Positions 7,215 through 14,170 of a stretch of DNA of 14,170 bases are shown in pieces (positions within the stretch are counted from its first letter, which is position 1; each line of letters opens with the position of its first letter). The notes beneath the pieces are model-generated. The model had not been told where the DNA came from. It saw nothing but the letters and a program-made list of their open reading frames with translations, and ran no database searches. The DNA is from Phenylobacterium sp. (GTDB lineage Bacteria; Pseudomonadota; Alphaproteobacteria; Caulobacterales; Caulobacteraceae). The position numbers and the translations under genes are program-made. The stretch lies in the NCBI GenBank assembly GCA_025350885.1, contig JANXXA010000351.1, forward strand, positions 1-14,170. Direction: 5' to 3'.

Positions 7215-7279
7215 ATGCCCGTGGTGTTCCGCTACAATGGGGGGTGATCGAAGGGCGCTGGCATGAACATTTCGGCTAA
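7215..7279 (+). pseudogene. DUF4160 gene remnant: first and last codons joined by an internal deletion
   Basis: ATG at 7215 reads MPVVFRYNGG and stops at 7247. MPVVFRYNG is the usual opening of DUF4160 proteins. In another frame, 7247-7279 reads IEGRWHEHFG then TAA, matching the usual DUF4160 ending (AWHEYFG-like). The TAA falls 17 bases inside the DUF2442 gene, the normal overlapping arrangement of this pair. Only about 65 bases remain of a gene that is normally about 75-85 codons, and the two ends are out of frame with each other. The join lies in the G-run at about 7239-7246. Nothing functional can be made, except possibly a 10-residue peptide. Recognition of both ends is from memory of the family; the frames are directly visible. 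Confidence 0.7.
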
Positions 7280-7520
7280 GACCATCCGGTTCGACGACGC
7301 GACCCTGTGGGTCGATCTGCAGGACGGGCGCACCGTGGGCGTGCCGATCGCCTGGTTCCCGCGGTTACGGAACGCAACGCCTCAGCAGCGCGCCGCCTGT
7401 GAGATCAGCGGCTCCGGCCTCGGCCTCCATTGGGAGGCGCTTGACGAAGACATTTCGGTCGCGGGACTGCTGGAAGGTCGCGGCGACGCTAGCGTGCGTC
7501 ATTCGGCGGCAGCGGAGTGA
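7263..7520 (+). CDS. DUF2442 domain-containing protein
   Basis: An 85-residue protein with the family pattern: FDDATLWVDLQDGRTVGVPI (10-29), WFPRLRNATPQQRA (31-44), then GLHWEALDEDISVAGLLEG (54-72). DUF2442 genes often follow DUF4160 genes and the pair has been suggested to be toxin-antitoxin-like, but I know of no proven function. GAAGGG (7250-7255) lies 7 bases before the ATG. The upstream DUF4160 gene is reduced to its ends here, so this gene has lost its partner. Its stop overlaps the next gene's GTG start. It has an apparently intact frame. Confidence 0.85.
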   Translation: MNISAKTIRFDDATLWVDLQDGRTVGVPIAWFPRLRNATPQQRAACEISGSGLGLHWEALDEDISVAGLLEGRGDASVRHSAAAE

Positions 7521-8659
7521 TCGGGACTGAGCGCCCTCACCTTGTCGCCACTCGCGCCCTGATCGGCCAGCCCGGGTCGCGCGAGCGAATCCCGACGCCG
7601 GCGGCCGTGCTCGACCTCGACGCCTTTGAGCGCAATGTGGCGAAGATGGCCGGCCGGGCGACGGCCGCCGGGCTGGCGCTGCGCCCGCACGCCAAGTCGC
7701 ACAAGTGCGCCGCCCTCGCGCACCGCCAGATCGCCGCCGGGGCGGTCGGCGTCTGCTGCGCCAAGCTGGCCGAGGCCGAAGCCATGGCGGCGGCGGGCGT
7801 GGACGCGATCCTGGTCACCTCGCCCATCGCCGGGGCCGCCCAGGCCGAACGCGCCGCCCGGCTGGCCTCGAGCGTCGCGGACTTCCGCATCGTCGTCGAC
7901 CATGCCGATGGCGCGTCCGAGCTCCGGGCGGCGGCGACGGGTCCGATGCAGGTGCTGATCGACGTCGATCCCGGCCTCGGCCGCACCGGCGTGCGCGACG
8001 CCGCCCAGGCGGTGGAGGTGTTCGACGCCATCGCCGCCCAGCCGAACCTCAAGCTGATCGGCGTGCAGTGCTATGGCGGCCAGTGGCAGCACCTGGAGGG
8101 CGCCAATGCGCGGGCCGCGGCGGTCGCCGACGGCATGGCCCACCTGTCGCGCGTCATCGCCGCCCTGCGCGGCGCGGGCGCCGAGATCGCGGTGGTCACC
8201 GGCGGCGGCACCGGCTCCTTCGCCGCCGACGCGGCGCAAGGGGTCCTCACCGAAGTCCAGCCCGGATCCTACGCCTTCATGGACCGCGAGTACCACGACG
8301 CGCTGCAAGACGACCCCGACGGCGACTTCGAACAGGCGCTGGCGATCACCGCCACGGTGATCAGCGCCAATCATCGCAAGTGGGTGACGGTGGACGCCGG
8401 CCTGAAGGCCTTCGCCACCGACGGTCCCGCGCCGATCGCCCTGACACCGAGGTTCGCCGAAAGCGCCTATCGCTTCTTCGGCGACGAGCACGGCCTCTTG
8501 ATGCGGCCCGACGGCGCGGCGGCAGCGCGCGGCGAACGGGTGGACTTCGCGCCCGGCCACATCGATCCGACGCTGGACCGCTACGACGTCATCCACCTGG
8601 TCCGCGGCGACGTCCTGGTGGAGATCGCCCCGGTCGAGGGGCGCGGGGCGTCGCAGTAG
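7517..8659 (+). CDS. D-threonine aldolase-like fold-type III PLP enzyme (DSD1 family)
   Basis: A 380-residue enzyme of the alanine racemase-like N-terminal fold joined to a D-serine dehydratase-like C-terminal domain. RPHAKSHKC (57-64) contains Lys60, the expected Schiff-base lysine for pyridoxal phosphate. VTGGGTGSF (228-236) fits the phosphate-binding loop. PGHIDPTLDRYD (346-357) gives His348 and Asp350, the metal pair seen in D-threonine aldolases; D-serine dehydratases have His-x-Cys. D-threonine (or another D-3-hydroxy amino acid) cleavage to glycine plus aldehyde is therefore the best guess. The GTG start overlaps the DUF2442 stop (GTGA), suggesting translational coupling; no nearby in-frame ATG gives a better start. 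It converges on the next minus-strand gene with a 7-base gap. Confidence 0.85.
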   Translation: MIGTERPHLVATRALIGQPGSRERIPTPAAVLDLDAFERNVAKMAGRATAAGLALRPHAKSHKCAALAHRQIAAGAVGVCCAKLAEAEAMAAAGVDAILVTSPIAGAAQAERAARLASSVADFRIVVDHADGASELRAAATGPMQVLIDVDPGLGRTGVRDAAQAVEVFDAIAAQPNLKLIGVQCYGGQWQHLEGANARAAAVADGMAHLSRVIAALRGAGAEIAVVTGGGTGSFAADAAQGVLTEVQPGSYAFMDREYHDALQDDPDGDFEQALAITATVISANHRKWVTVDAGLKAFATDGPAPIALTPRFAESAYRFFGDEHGLLMRPDGAAAARGERVDFAPGHIDPTLDRYDVIHLVRGDVLVEIAPVEGRGASQ

Positions 8660-8666
8660 GCCGCGG

Positions 8667-9392
8667 CTACTTCGGCTTCCTGAAGCGCAGCAGGAACTGG
8701 TCGGTCTTGCCGTGGACGGCGGGATCAAAGACGAACTTGGTGTGGTCGTCGGCTGGGTTGGCGAAGATCGCGCTCTCACCGTCGAGCCTGAAGCCGGCCG
8801 CCAGCACCTCGGCCTTCACCGTGGCGGGGTCGATCCGGTGGCGGGTCTCGGTGTCGCGCAGGCCCGAGCCCGCCTGGGCGGCATGGTCCAGCACCACATA
8901 GACACCCCCCGGCTTCAGCGCCGCGAACACCGCCGCGTTGAACGCCGCCAGGTCGGCCGGGCCCATGAACTTGTCGTGCAGGTCATGATAGTCCTGGCGG
9001 ATGAAAACGGCGTCCAGCCCGGCGGGCAGCCCCGGCGCGTTGATCGGCGCGGTGATCAGCTCGACGTTGGCGTGGTCGGGCAGGGCCATGATCCCCTTCA
9101 TGATCCCCAGCACCTCGGGGTGAGCCTTGACCATCTCGGCCGGCTCGACCGCATAGACGCGGCCCTTCGGCCCCACCGCCAGGCTCAGCGCGCGGATGAA
9201 GCGGCCGGCGACGATGTCGGCCACGCGGTCGCCGGGTTTGAGGCCGATGAAGGCCAGCACCTCGGCCCGCTTCATGGCCGGATCGGTCATGGCGTCGGCG
9301 TTGGCCTGAGGCGGTGGCGCCTGTGCTGCGGCCGGCAAGCCTGCGGCGCTGAAAAGCAATCCGGCGGCCAGGGCCGCGATCATCCGGGTCAT
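8667..9392 (-). CDS. Exported class I methyltransferase-fold protein (COG4798-like)
   Basis: A 241-residue protein beginning with a signal peptide (MTRMIAALAAGLLF... AAAQ, cleavage near 24). The rest resembles a Rossmann methyltransferase: VADIVAG (57-63), GRVYAVEP (77-84), then LDAVFIRQDYHDLHDKFMG (126-144) and LKPGGVYVVLDH (159-170). Motif I lacks the usual GxG: AGRF follows directly where family members elsewhere have a glycine-rich loop. SAM is not normally available in the periplasm, so enzymatic activity is doubtful. The ATG at 9392 is chosen over a longer frame (to 9581) because AGAGGA lies about 7 bases before it and the signal peptide starts there. It follows the monooxygenase gene by 41 bases and may be co-transcribed with it. 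Confidence 0.8.
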   Translation of the reverse strand: MTRMIAALAAGLLFSAAGLPAAAQAPPPQANADAMTDPAMKRAEVLAFIGLKPGDRVADIVAGRFIRALSLAVGPKGRVYAVEPAEMVKAHPEVLGIMKGIMALPDHANVELITAPINAPGLPAGLDAVFIRQDYHDLHDKFMGPADLAAFNAAVFAALKPGGVYVVLDHAAQAGSGLRDTETRHRIDPATVKAEVLAAGFRLDGESAIFANPADDHTKFVFDPAVHGKTDQFLLRFRKPK

Positions 9393-9433
9393 CGGCGTTC
9401 CTCTCAGTGAAATTTTCTGTCTGGGATGTAGCC

Positions 9434-11263
9434 TCACCGCAAGGAGAGGCCCGGCATGTCCGCCTCGCGCCAGGCCTTCAGCACCTCGAAGAATCGCAGC
9501 GGACCGGCGCCGTACATGTCGGAGAAAAAGCCCTTGCGGTTCTCCGTCTCGCCCTCGGAATTGTAGTATCCGGGGGTGCATTCCTCGTAGAACCGCCGCC
9601 CCAGGCGCGCCAGGCTGCGGATCTCCTGCACATAGGCTTCCTCCGCCTCGGCGGTCGGCTCCAGGACGCCGACGCCCCGCTCGCGCACCGCACTGACGAT
9701 GTGCGCCACGTGATTGGCCTGCTCGTTCAGCGCCTGCGGCACGCTGATGGTGATCGCCGTCTGGGTGAAGCCCAGGAAGAAGCAGTTGGGGAACCCGTTG
9801 GCGGTCAGACCGTGCAGGGTGCGCAGGCCATCGGCCCAGTGCTCCGACAGGGTCACCCCGCCGCGCCCGACGATGTCATAGCCGGCGCGGCGGGTGTAAG
9901 AGGTGCCGACCTCGAACCCGGTGGCGAAGATCAGGCAGTCGAGCCCGTACTCCCGCCCGTTCGCCACAACCCCGCCTTCGGTCAGCCGTTCGACGCCCCG
10001 GCCATGGGTGTCCACCAGGGTGACGTTGGGCCGGTTGTAGGTCTGCAGATAGTCGTCGTGGAAACAGGGCCGCTTGCAGAACTGGCGGTACCAGGGCTTC
10101 AGCGCCGCCGCTGTTGCCGGGTCGCTGACCAGGGCGTCGACCCGGGCGCGCACCTGGTTCATCTTACGGTAGTCGGCGAGCGCCATCAGCTCGGCCTTTT
10201 CCGGCGATGTCAGCCGTCGGCCCAATTTGCGCGAGGCCTCCTTGGCCGCATTGCCGGTCAGGTTGCGGAAGATGTCGGTCCAGCCGTCGTGCACCAGATC
10301 CTCGTCCTGATCGCCGCCGCTCACCAGGATGTTGAAGTTCTCCATCCGGGCCTTCTGCCAGCCGGGCTCCAGCGAGGCCGCCCACTGGGGGTCGGTCGGC
10401 GCATTGTTGCGCACATCCACCGACGAGGGGGTGCGCTGGAAGACGTAGAGCTCCTTGGCCCACTCGCCCAGGTGGGGCACGCACTGGATAGCCGTGGCCC
10501 CGGTGCCGATGATCCCGACCCGCTTGTCCTTCAGGCCGACGAGGCCGCCTGAGGAATCCCCCCCGGTGTAGCGATAGTCCCAGCGGCTGGTGTGGAAGGT
10601 GTGGCCCTTGAAACCGCCGATGCCGGGGATGCCCGGCAGCTTCGGCCGGCTTAAGGGGCCGTTGGCCATGGCCACGTAGCGCGCCTTGAACCGGTCGCCG
10701 CGGTCGGTGCTGATCTCCCAGCGCTGGTCGGCCTCGTCCCAGACCATGCCGGTGATCGAGGTCTGCATCAGCGCGTCGTCGTAGAGCCGGTAGTGCCGGG
10801 CGATATTGCGGCTGTGCTCGAGAATTTCCGGCGCGAACGAGTATTTGTGCTTGGGCATGTAGCCCAGCTCCTCCAGCAAGGGCAGGTAGCAGTAGCTCTC
10901 CACGTCGCACATGGCGCCGGGATAGCGGTTCCAGTACCAGGTGCCGCCGAAGTCGCCGGCGCTCTCCACCACCCGGATGCTGTCGAACCCGGCCTCGCGC
11001 AGGCGCGCGCCCATCATCAGCCCGCCGAACCCCCCGCCGACGATGGCGAACTCGACCTCGTCGAATACCGGCTCGCGGGAAAATCCCGGCTCCACATAGG
11101 GGTCGTCGATGTAGTGAGAGAACTCGGCCTTGACCGCGACATACTGGTCGATGCCGTCGCCGCGCAGCCGCTTGTCGCGTTCGGCCAGATATTTCGCGTG
11201 CAGCGCGTCGGGATCGAAATCGATCTCGCCGACGATCTCAAGAAGTTCCGGCTGGATGCTCAT
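9434..11263 (-). CDS. Flavin-containing Baeyer-Villiger-type monooxygenase
   Basis: A 609-residue, FAD- and NADPH-dependent class B monooxygenase that would insert one oxygen atom next to a ketone to give an ester or lactone; the substrate is unknown. Seen in order: IVGGGFGG (74-81, FAD site), GGTWYWNRYPGAMCDVES (106-123), the Baeyer-Villiger fingerprint FKGHTFHTSRWD (218-229), the second dinucleotide site IIGTGATA (251-258) and FQRTP (275-279). The N-terminal ~65 residues ahead of the FAD site form an extension seen in a subgroup of these enzymes. The frame continues upstream to a TTG at 11335 and an ATG at 11311, but the ATG at 11263 leaves room for a divergent promoter and is preferred. 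It diverges from the MDR oxidoreductase gene. Confidence 0.92.
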   Translation of the reverse strand: MSIQPELLEIVGEIDFDPDALHAKYLAERDKRLRGDGIDQYVAVKAEFSHYIDDPYVEPGFSREPVFDEVEFAIVGGGFGGLMMGARLREAGFDSIRVVESAGDFGGTWYWNRYPGAMCDVESYCYLPLLEELGYMPKHKYSFAPEILEHSRNIARHYRLYDDALMQTSITGMVWDEADQRWEISTDRGDRFKARYVAMANGPLSRPKLPGIPGIGGFKGHTFHTSRWDYRYTGGDSSGGLVGLKDKRVGIIGTGATAIQCVPHLGEWAKELYVFQRTPSSVDVRNNAPTDPQWAASLEPGWQKARMENFNILVSGGDQDEDLVHDGWTDIFRNLTGNAAKEASRKLGRRLTSPEKAELMALADYRKMNQVRARVDALVSDPATAAALKPWYRQFCKRPCFHDDYLQTYNRPNVTLVDTHGRGVERLTEGGVVANGREYGLDCLIFATGFEVGTSYTRRAGYDIVGRGGVTLSEHWADGLRTLHGLTANGFPNCFFLGFTQTAITISVPQALNEQANHVAHIVSAVRERGVGVLEPTAEAEEAYVQEIRSLARLGRRFYEECTPGYYNSEGETENRKGFFSDMYGAGPLRFFEVLKAWREADMPGLSLR

Positions 11264-11334
11264 GGCTGCGATATTGCCGCTATGAAGGGCGGTCGCGTCA
11301 ACATCATCCATGGCGAGCTGCGCGGGAGAGGCCA
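11264..11334. promoter_or_regulatory. Divergent promoter region, monooxygenase / MDR oxidoreductase
   Basis: These 71 bases must hold the signals for both genes if the chosen starts are right. On the minus strand TTGACGC (11301-11295) matches the Caulobacter -35 consensus TTGACGS fully, but no good -10 follows. On the plus strand TTGCCG (11274-11279) is a weak -35 candidate. GGGAGAGG (11324-11331) is a good ribosome binding site for the MDR gene. Short spacing suggests shared control of the pair. Confidence 0.35.
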
Positions 11335-12375
11335 ATGAACCGTTTCTGGACCCGATCGGCCGCGCCCCTGCCGCCCTGGCCGCGGCCGGACACGTTTGAG
11401 CTGCGCGAGGCGCAGGTCCCTACGCCGGAGGCCGGCCAAGCGCTGACCCGGACGATCTACGTTTCTCTCGACCCCTACCAGTGGGGCTACAAGAAACGCG
11501 GCGCCGAGCCCGTGGGCGCGCCCTGCCATGCCCGCACGGTCTCCCAGGTGGTGGAGAGCCGGATGGACGGCTTTGCGCCCGGCGACCTGGTGTTCAACAC
11601 CAATGGCTGGGCCGAGTACGGGCTGATGGGCGCAGGCGTGGCCCGCCCCGGCTACATGATTCCCCGCAAGCTCGATCCGAGCCAGGGCCGGATCTCCCAG
11701 GCGGTGGGCGTGCTGGGCATGCTGGGGCTGACCGCCTATGCCGGGATGTTGCTGATGGCCGATCCCAAGGCCGGCGAGACGGCGGTGGTTTCGGCTGCGT
11801 CGGGCGGCGTGGGCCAGATCGCCGGCCAGCTCGCCCGCCTGCGCGGCGCCCGGGTGGTGGGCATCGCTGGCGTTGCGGAAAAGTGCCGGTTCGTCACCGA
11901 CGAGCTGGGCTTCGACGCCTGCGTCTCGCACCTCAGCGCCACCTTCGCGGCCGACCTGAAGGCGGCCTGCCCCGCCGGGGTCGATGTCTATTTCGAGAAT
12001 GTCGGCGGGGCGGTGTTCGACGCCGTCCTGCCGCTGTTCAACCCGGGCGCGCGGATGACCATCTGCGGCCTGATCGCCAGCTATGGGGACGCCCCCGGCC
12101 AGGATGCGCGGGCCGCCCTGATGGCCCGCGGCGAGGCGATCTTCCGCGACCGCGGCGTCACCGTCGGGGATCTGTTCGTCGGCGACTATGTGGCCGATCA
12201 TGAGGCGGAGTTTCTGGCCGCGATGTCGCAGTGGGTCGCCGCCGGCGAGGTCCGCTACCGCGAGGATATCCGCCAGGGCCTGGAAGCCATCCCCGCCGCC
12301 TTCGCCGAAATGCTGCGCGGCGGCAACTTCGGCAAGATGCTGGTCCGGGTGGGGGACGATCCGACGGTGTCGTGA
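11335..12375 (+). CDS. MDR-family NADP-dependent oxidoreductase (zinc-free)
   Basis: A 346-residue medium-chain reductase of the leukotriene B4 12-hydroxydehydrogenase/CurA group, which reduces double bonds of enones with NADPH. Seen: SLDPYQW (44-50), GLTAYAG (131-137), the cofactor loop AASGGVGQIAGQLA (154-167), VVGIAG (174-179), GFDACV (192-197), the conserved YFENVGG (219-225) and ICGLIASY (243-250). No zinc-binding cysteines typical of alcohol dehydrogenases are present. The ATG at 11335 has a strong GGGAGAGG just upstream. It is divergent from the monooxygenase; the two could act on related carbonyl compounds, which is inference. It converges on the amidase gene with a 3-base gap. Confidence 0.92.
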   Translation: MNRFWTRSAAPLPPWPRPDTFELREAQVPTPEAGQALTRTIYVSLDPYQWGYKKRGAEPVGAPCHARTVSQVVESRMDGFAPGDLVFNTNGWAEYGLMGAGVARPGYMIPRKLDPSQGRISQAVGVLGMLGLTAYAGMLLMADPKAGETAVVSAASGGVGQIAGQLARLRGARVVGIAGVAEKCRFVTDELGFDACVSHLSATFAADLKAACPAGVDVYFENVGGAVFDAVLPLFNPGARMTICGLIASYGDAPGQDARAALMARGEAIFRDRGVTVGDLFVGDYVADHEAEFLAAMSQWVAAGEVRYREDIRQGLEAIPAAFAEMLRGGNFGKMLVRVGDDPTVS

Positions 12376-12378
12376 TCC

Positions 12379-13947
12379 TCAGAGCAGGGCGCGCAGGATC
12401 GGCGGCGCGCGGGTGCGCCAGAGCGGCTCGACGGCTTCGTAGGCGGCGCCCAGCCGCAGACAGGCCATCTCGTCGTGGACCGGGGCGATGATCTGCAGTC
12501 CCATGGGCAGGCCCTGTGCGCTGAAACCGGCCGGAACCGCCAGCGCGGGACAGCCGCTCAGGGTGATCAGACAGACCGCTTTCGTCCACTCATGGTAGGT
12601 TCGCATGCCCTGGCCGGCGATCTCAGTCGGCCAGCGTGTGGTCACGTCGAACGGGAACATCTGGGCCGTGGGCGAGATGAGGTAGTCGTACCGCGCGAAC
12701 AGCCGCCGAACAGCCTGGCTCCATTGCGTGCGCACCACCGAAGCGTCAGTCACATCGAAGGCGGACAGGCGCCGGCCTTCCTCGACCTCGTAGAGGCTCT
12801 GGGCGTTCAGCAAGCCTCGCTGAGCCGAATCCTTCAGCAACGGCAGGAATTGCGTTGCCGACTGCCAGGCGCGCAGGCGGATAAAAGCCTGCCAAGCGAC
12901 CTCGACATCAAAGTCGGGCACGGCGGGGTCAACCTTGCAGCCCAGCGCCTCAAATCGCCTCAGCGCGTCGGTGCAGACGTCCAACACACCGGCCTCATAG
13001 GGCGTCGAGCCGCCGAAATCGCCAAGCCAGCCAATCCGCTTGCCTCTCAGATCTGCCCCCAGGGGATCAAGGAATGCGGCGCCGTCGCCGTCCATCGACA
13101 GCGGTGCGCGAGGATCACGCCCTGCCTGGACCGAGAGCAGAAGGGCCAGATCGGCGACGTTCCGCGCCATCGGGCCGGCCACCCCCATCGAAGGCAGCCA
13201 GACGTCGGGGGCCTCGACCGGTACGCGCCCGAAGCTGGTGCGAAAGCCGCAGACGTTGTTCCAGCCGGCGGGGTTGCGCAGGCTGCCACCATAGTCGCTG
13301 CCGTCCGCCAGCGGGACCATGCGCAGCGCCAGCGCCACCGCCGCACCGCCGCTGCTGCCGCCGGCCGAGCGGGCGTGGTCATAGCTGTTGTGCGTCGCGC
13401 CATAGACCGGATTGACGGTGTGCGACCCCAGCCCGAACTCCGGCGTATTGGTCTTGCCGATGAAGATCGCGCCTGCCGCGCGCAGCCGCCCGACCATCAG
13501 GTTGTCGGCGGGCGCCACGACGTCGCGATAGATCGGCGATCCGCGCGTAAAGCGGATACCTGCCACCGGCTGGAGATCCTTGACGGCGTGGGGAAACCCG
13601 TGGAGCGGCCCGACGGCGACCCCGACCGCCAGCTGCGCGTCACGCACCCTGGCTTGGCGCAGCAGGTCATCGCGATCCTGCAAGGCGACGATGGCGTTGG
13701 CCCCAGGATTGAACCGCTCGATCTGGTCCAGGTGCGCGGCCATGACCTCGACGCACGACACCCGCTTTGCCCTAATAGCCTGGGAAAGCTCGCGCGCCGG
13801 CATCGTGACGATGTCGGACCCGGTCTCGGCGGCGTGAGCCGGCGCCGGGGAGGCCGCGAGAGCGCCAGCCGCAAGCGCCTGGGCGCTCAACCCCAGAAGC
13901 GCGCGCCTGTCGACGGCCGACCCCTCGCGTCCATCGCCATCCATCAT
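12379..13947 (-). CDS. Amidase-signature hydrolase with Tat signal peptide
   Basis: A 522-residue amidase-signature enzyme that hydrolyses a C-N amide bond; the substrate is unknown. The Ser-cisSer-Lys triad is visible: Lys123 in HGFPHAVKD (116-124), Ser198 in AGGSSGG (195-201) and Ser222 in DYGGSLRNPAG (218-228). The spacings of 75 and 24 residues are those of fatty acid amide hydrolase. The N-terminus has a twin-arginine-like DRRALLGLSA (13-22), a hydrophobic stretch and an AHA|AE cleavage region near 40, so export of the folded enzyme to the periplasm is likely. Two ATGs lie together (13947 and 13944); AAGGGA is better spaced for the second. The ribosome binding site overlaps the stop of the CinA-like gene, 8 bases upstream, so the two genes probably share a transcript. 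It is not a GatA context: no gatB or gatC is near. Confidence 0.9.
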   Translation of the reverse strand: MMDGDGREGSAVDRRALLGLSAQALAAGALAASPAPAHAAETGSDIVTMPARELSQAIRAKRVSCVEVMAAHLDQIERFNPGANAIVALQDRDDLLRQARVRDAQLAVGVAVGPLHGFPHAVKDLQPVAGIRFTRGSPIYRDVVAPADNLMVGRLRAAGAIFIGKTNTPEFGLGSHTVNPVYGATHNSYDHARSAGGSSGGAAVALALRMVPLADGSDYGGSLRNPAGWNNVCGFRTSFGRVPVEAPDVWLPSMGVAGPMARNVADLALLLSVQAGRDPRAPLSMDGDGAAFLDPLGADLRGKRIGWLGDFGGSTPYEAGVLDVCTDALRRFEALGCKVDPAVPDFDVEVAWQAFIRLRAWQSATQFLPLLKDSAQRGLLNAQSLYEVEEGRRLSAFDVTDASVVRTQWSQAVRRLFARYDYLISPTAQMFPFDVTTRWPTEIAGQGMRTYHEWTKAVCLITLSGCPALAVPAGFSAQGLPMGLQIIAPVHDEMACLRLGAAYEAVEPLWRTRAPPILRALL

Positions 13948-13955
13948 CTGGTCCC

Positions 13956-14170
13956 TTACCCCACCGCCCGCTTCAGCAGGTCCAGCGCCGCGGCGGCGAA
14001 GGCGGTCATGTTGGCCAGGCGGTCGCTTTCGCCGGTCTCCAGGGTGAGCGCCATCTCGACGGGGCCTGAGATCGCCAGGCAGGTGTGGCCGGCGGCGTCG
14101 CCGTAGGGGTTGCCCGTGGGCCCGGCCGCGCCGGTCTCCGACAGTCCCCAGGTGGCGCCGAAGCGTTCGC
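13956..14170 (-). CDS. CinA-family C-terminal domain protein (PncC-like), partial
   Basis: The last 71 codons or so of a gene entering from the right edge. GATWGLSETGAAGPTGN, YGDAAGHTCLAISGPVE and the closing AAAALDLLKR match the C-terminal domain of CinA, a nicotinamide-mononucleotide deamidase involved in pyridine nucleotide recycling. Whether the gene is a stand-alone deamidase domain or full-length CinA with the N-terminal MoCF-like domain cannot be seen. It ends in TAA at 13958-13956, and the amidase gene follows after 8 bases. Confidence 0.85.
   Translation of the reverse strand, partial: ERFGATWGLSETGAAGPTGNPYGDAAGHTCLAISGPVEMALTLETGESDRLANMTAFAAAALDLLKRAVG

Noticed and set aside
7215..7247. 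10-codon frame as a regulatory leader peptide for DUF2442
   Set aside because: Its residues match the DUF4160 N-terminus and the matching C-terminal codons follow directly, so a gene remnant explains it better; no regulatory codon run is seen.
7499..8779. 426-codon minus-strand frame opposite the D-threonine aldolase-like gene
   Set aside because: The plus strand carries Lys60 and the His-x-Asp metal pair of a known family; the antisense frame has no recognisable domain.
9407..10552. 381-codon plus-strand frame opposite the monooxygenase
   Set aside because: The monooxygenase fingerprints are on the minus strand; this frame is a shadow.
12379..13947. Amidase as GatA of the tRNA-dependent amidotransferase
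   Set aside because: It has a Tat-type signal peptide and no gatB or gatC neighbours.
12475..14106. 543-codon plus-strand frame opposite the amidase and CinA-like genes
   Set aside because: The opposite strand has an exact amidase catalytic triad and a CinA signature; this frame has low-complexity, Arg-rich content and no motif.

Overview
The base composition is very GC-rich. Leader sequences are short. The gene set includes a short-form PurL, several oxidoreductases typical of aerobic alphaproteobacteria, a Tat-exported amidase and a secreted protein with a GQPDLTGYW motif. Together these suggest an alphaproteobacterium, most likely of the Caulobacterales (Phenylobacterium or Caulobacter-like). 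That placement is inferred from protein flavour, not from a search.

Layout. A truncated secreted protein (minus strand, left edge) diverges from an SDR oxidoreductase. A short intergenic stretch with a worn palindromic repeat leads into an accessory block (about 1.6-4.6 kb). That block holds the first 69 codons of an MmeI-like DNA methyltransferase, joined out of frame to the C-terminal half of an SF2 helicase. A complete T5orf172/GIY-YIG nuclease gene overlaps the helicase end and runs into a dispersed palindromic repeat. A lone MNT-type nucleotidyltransferase follows. Next come purL, a tiny remnant of a DUF4160 gene, its usual partner DUF2442, and a D-threonine aldolase-like PLP enzyme. The right part holds, on the minus strand, a flavin monooxygenase of Baeyer-Villiger type followed by an exported methyltransferase-fold protein. 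A divergent MDR-family NADP-dependent oxidoreductase comes next. The right edge is a CinA-type C-terminal domain followed closely by an exported amidase, both on the minus strand.

Main observation. Three conflict or toxin-antitoxin-like units sit within about 6 kb around purL, and each is broken or lacks its partner. The methyltransferase-helicase-nuclease operon has lost the rest of its methyltransferase and its helicase motor half to one apparent deletion. The MNT gene has no HEPN partner. The DUF4160 gene has an internal deletion that leaves only its first and last codons. The intact form of the first unit (methyltransferase, helicase, GIY-YIG nuclease) would be a plausible restriction or phage-defence system. 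This copy looks like a fossil in which only the nuclease gene is still whole. A short sequence module shared by the helicase C-terminus and the nuclease N-terminus suggests how the two proteins might be functionally linked.

The rest is ordinary metabolism: purine synthesis (purL) and redox or amide-hydrolysing enzymes of uncertain substrate.
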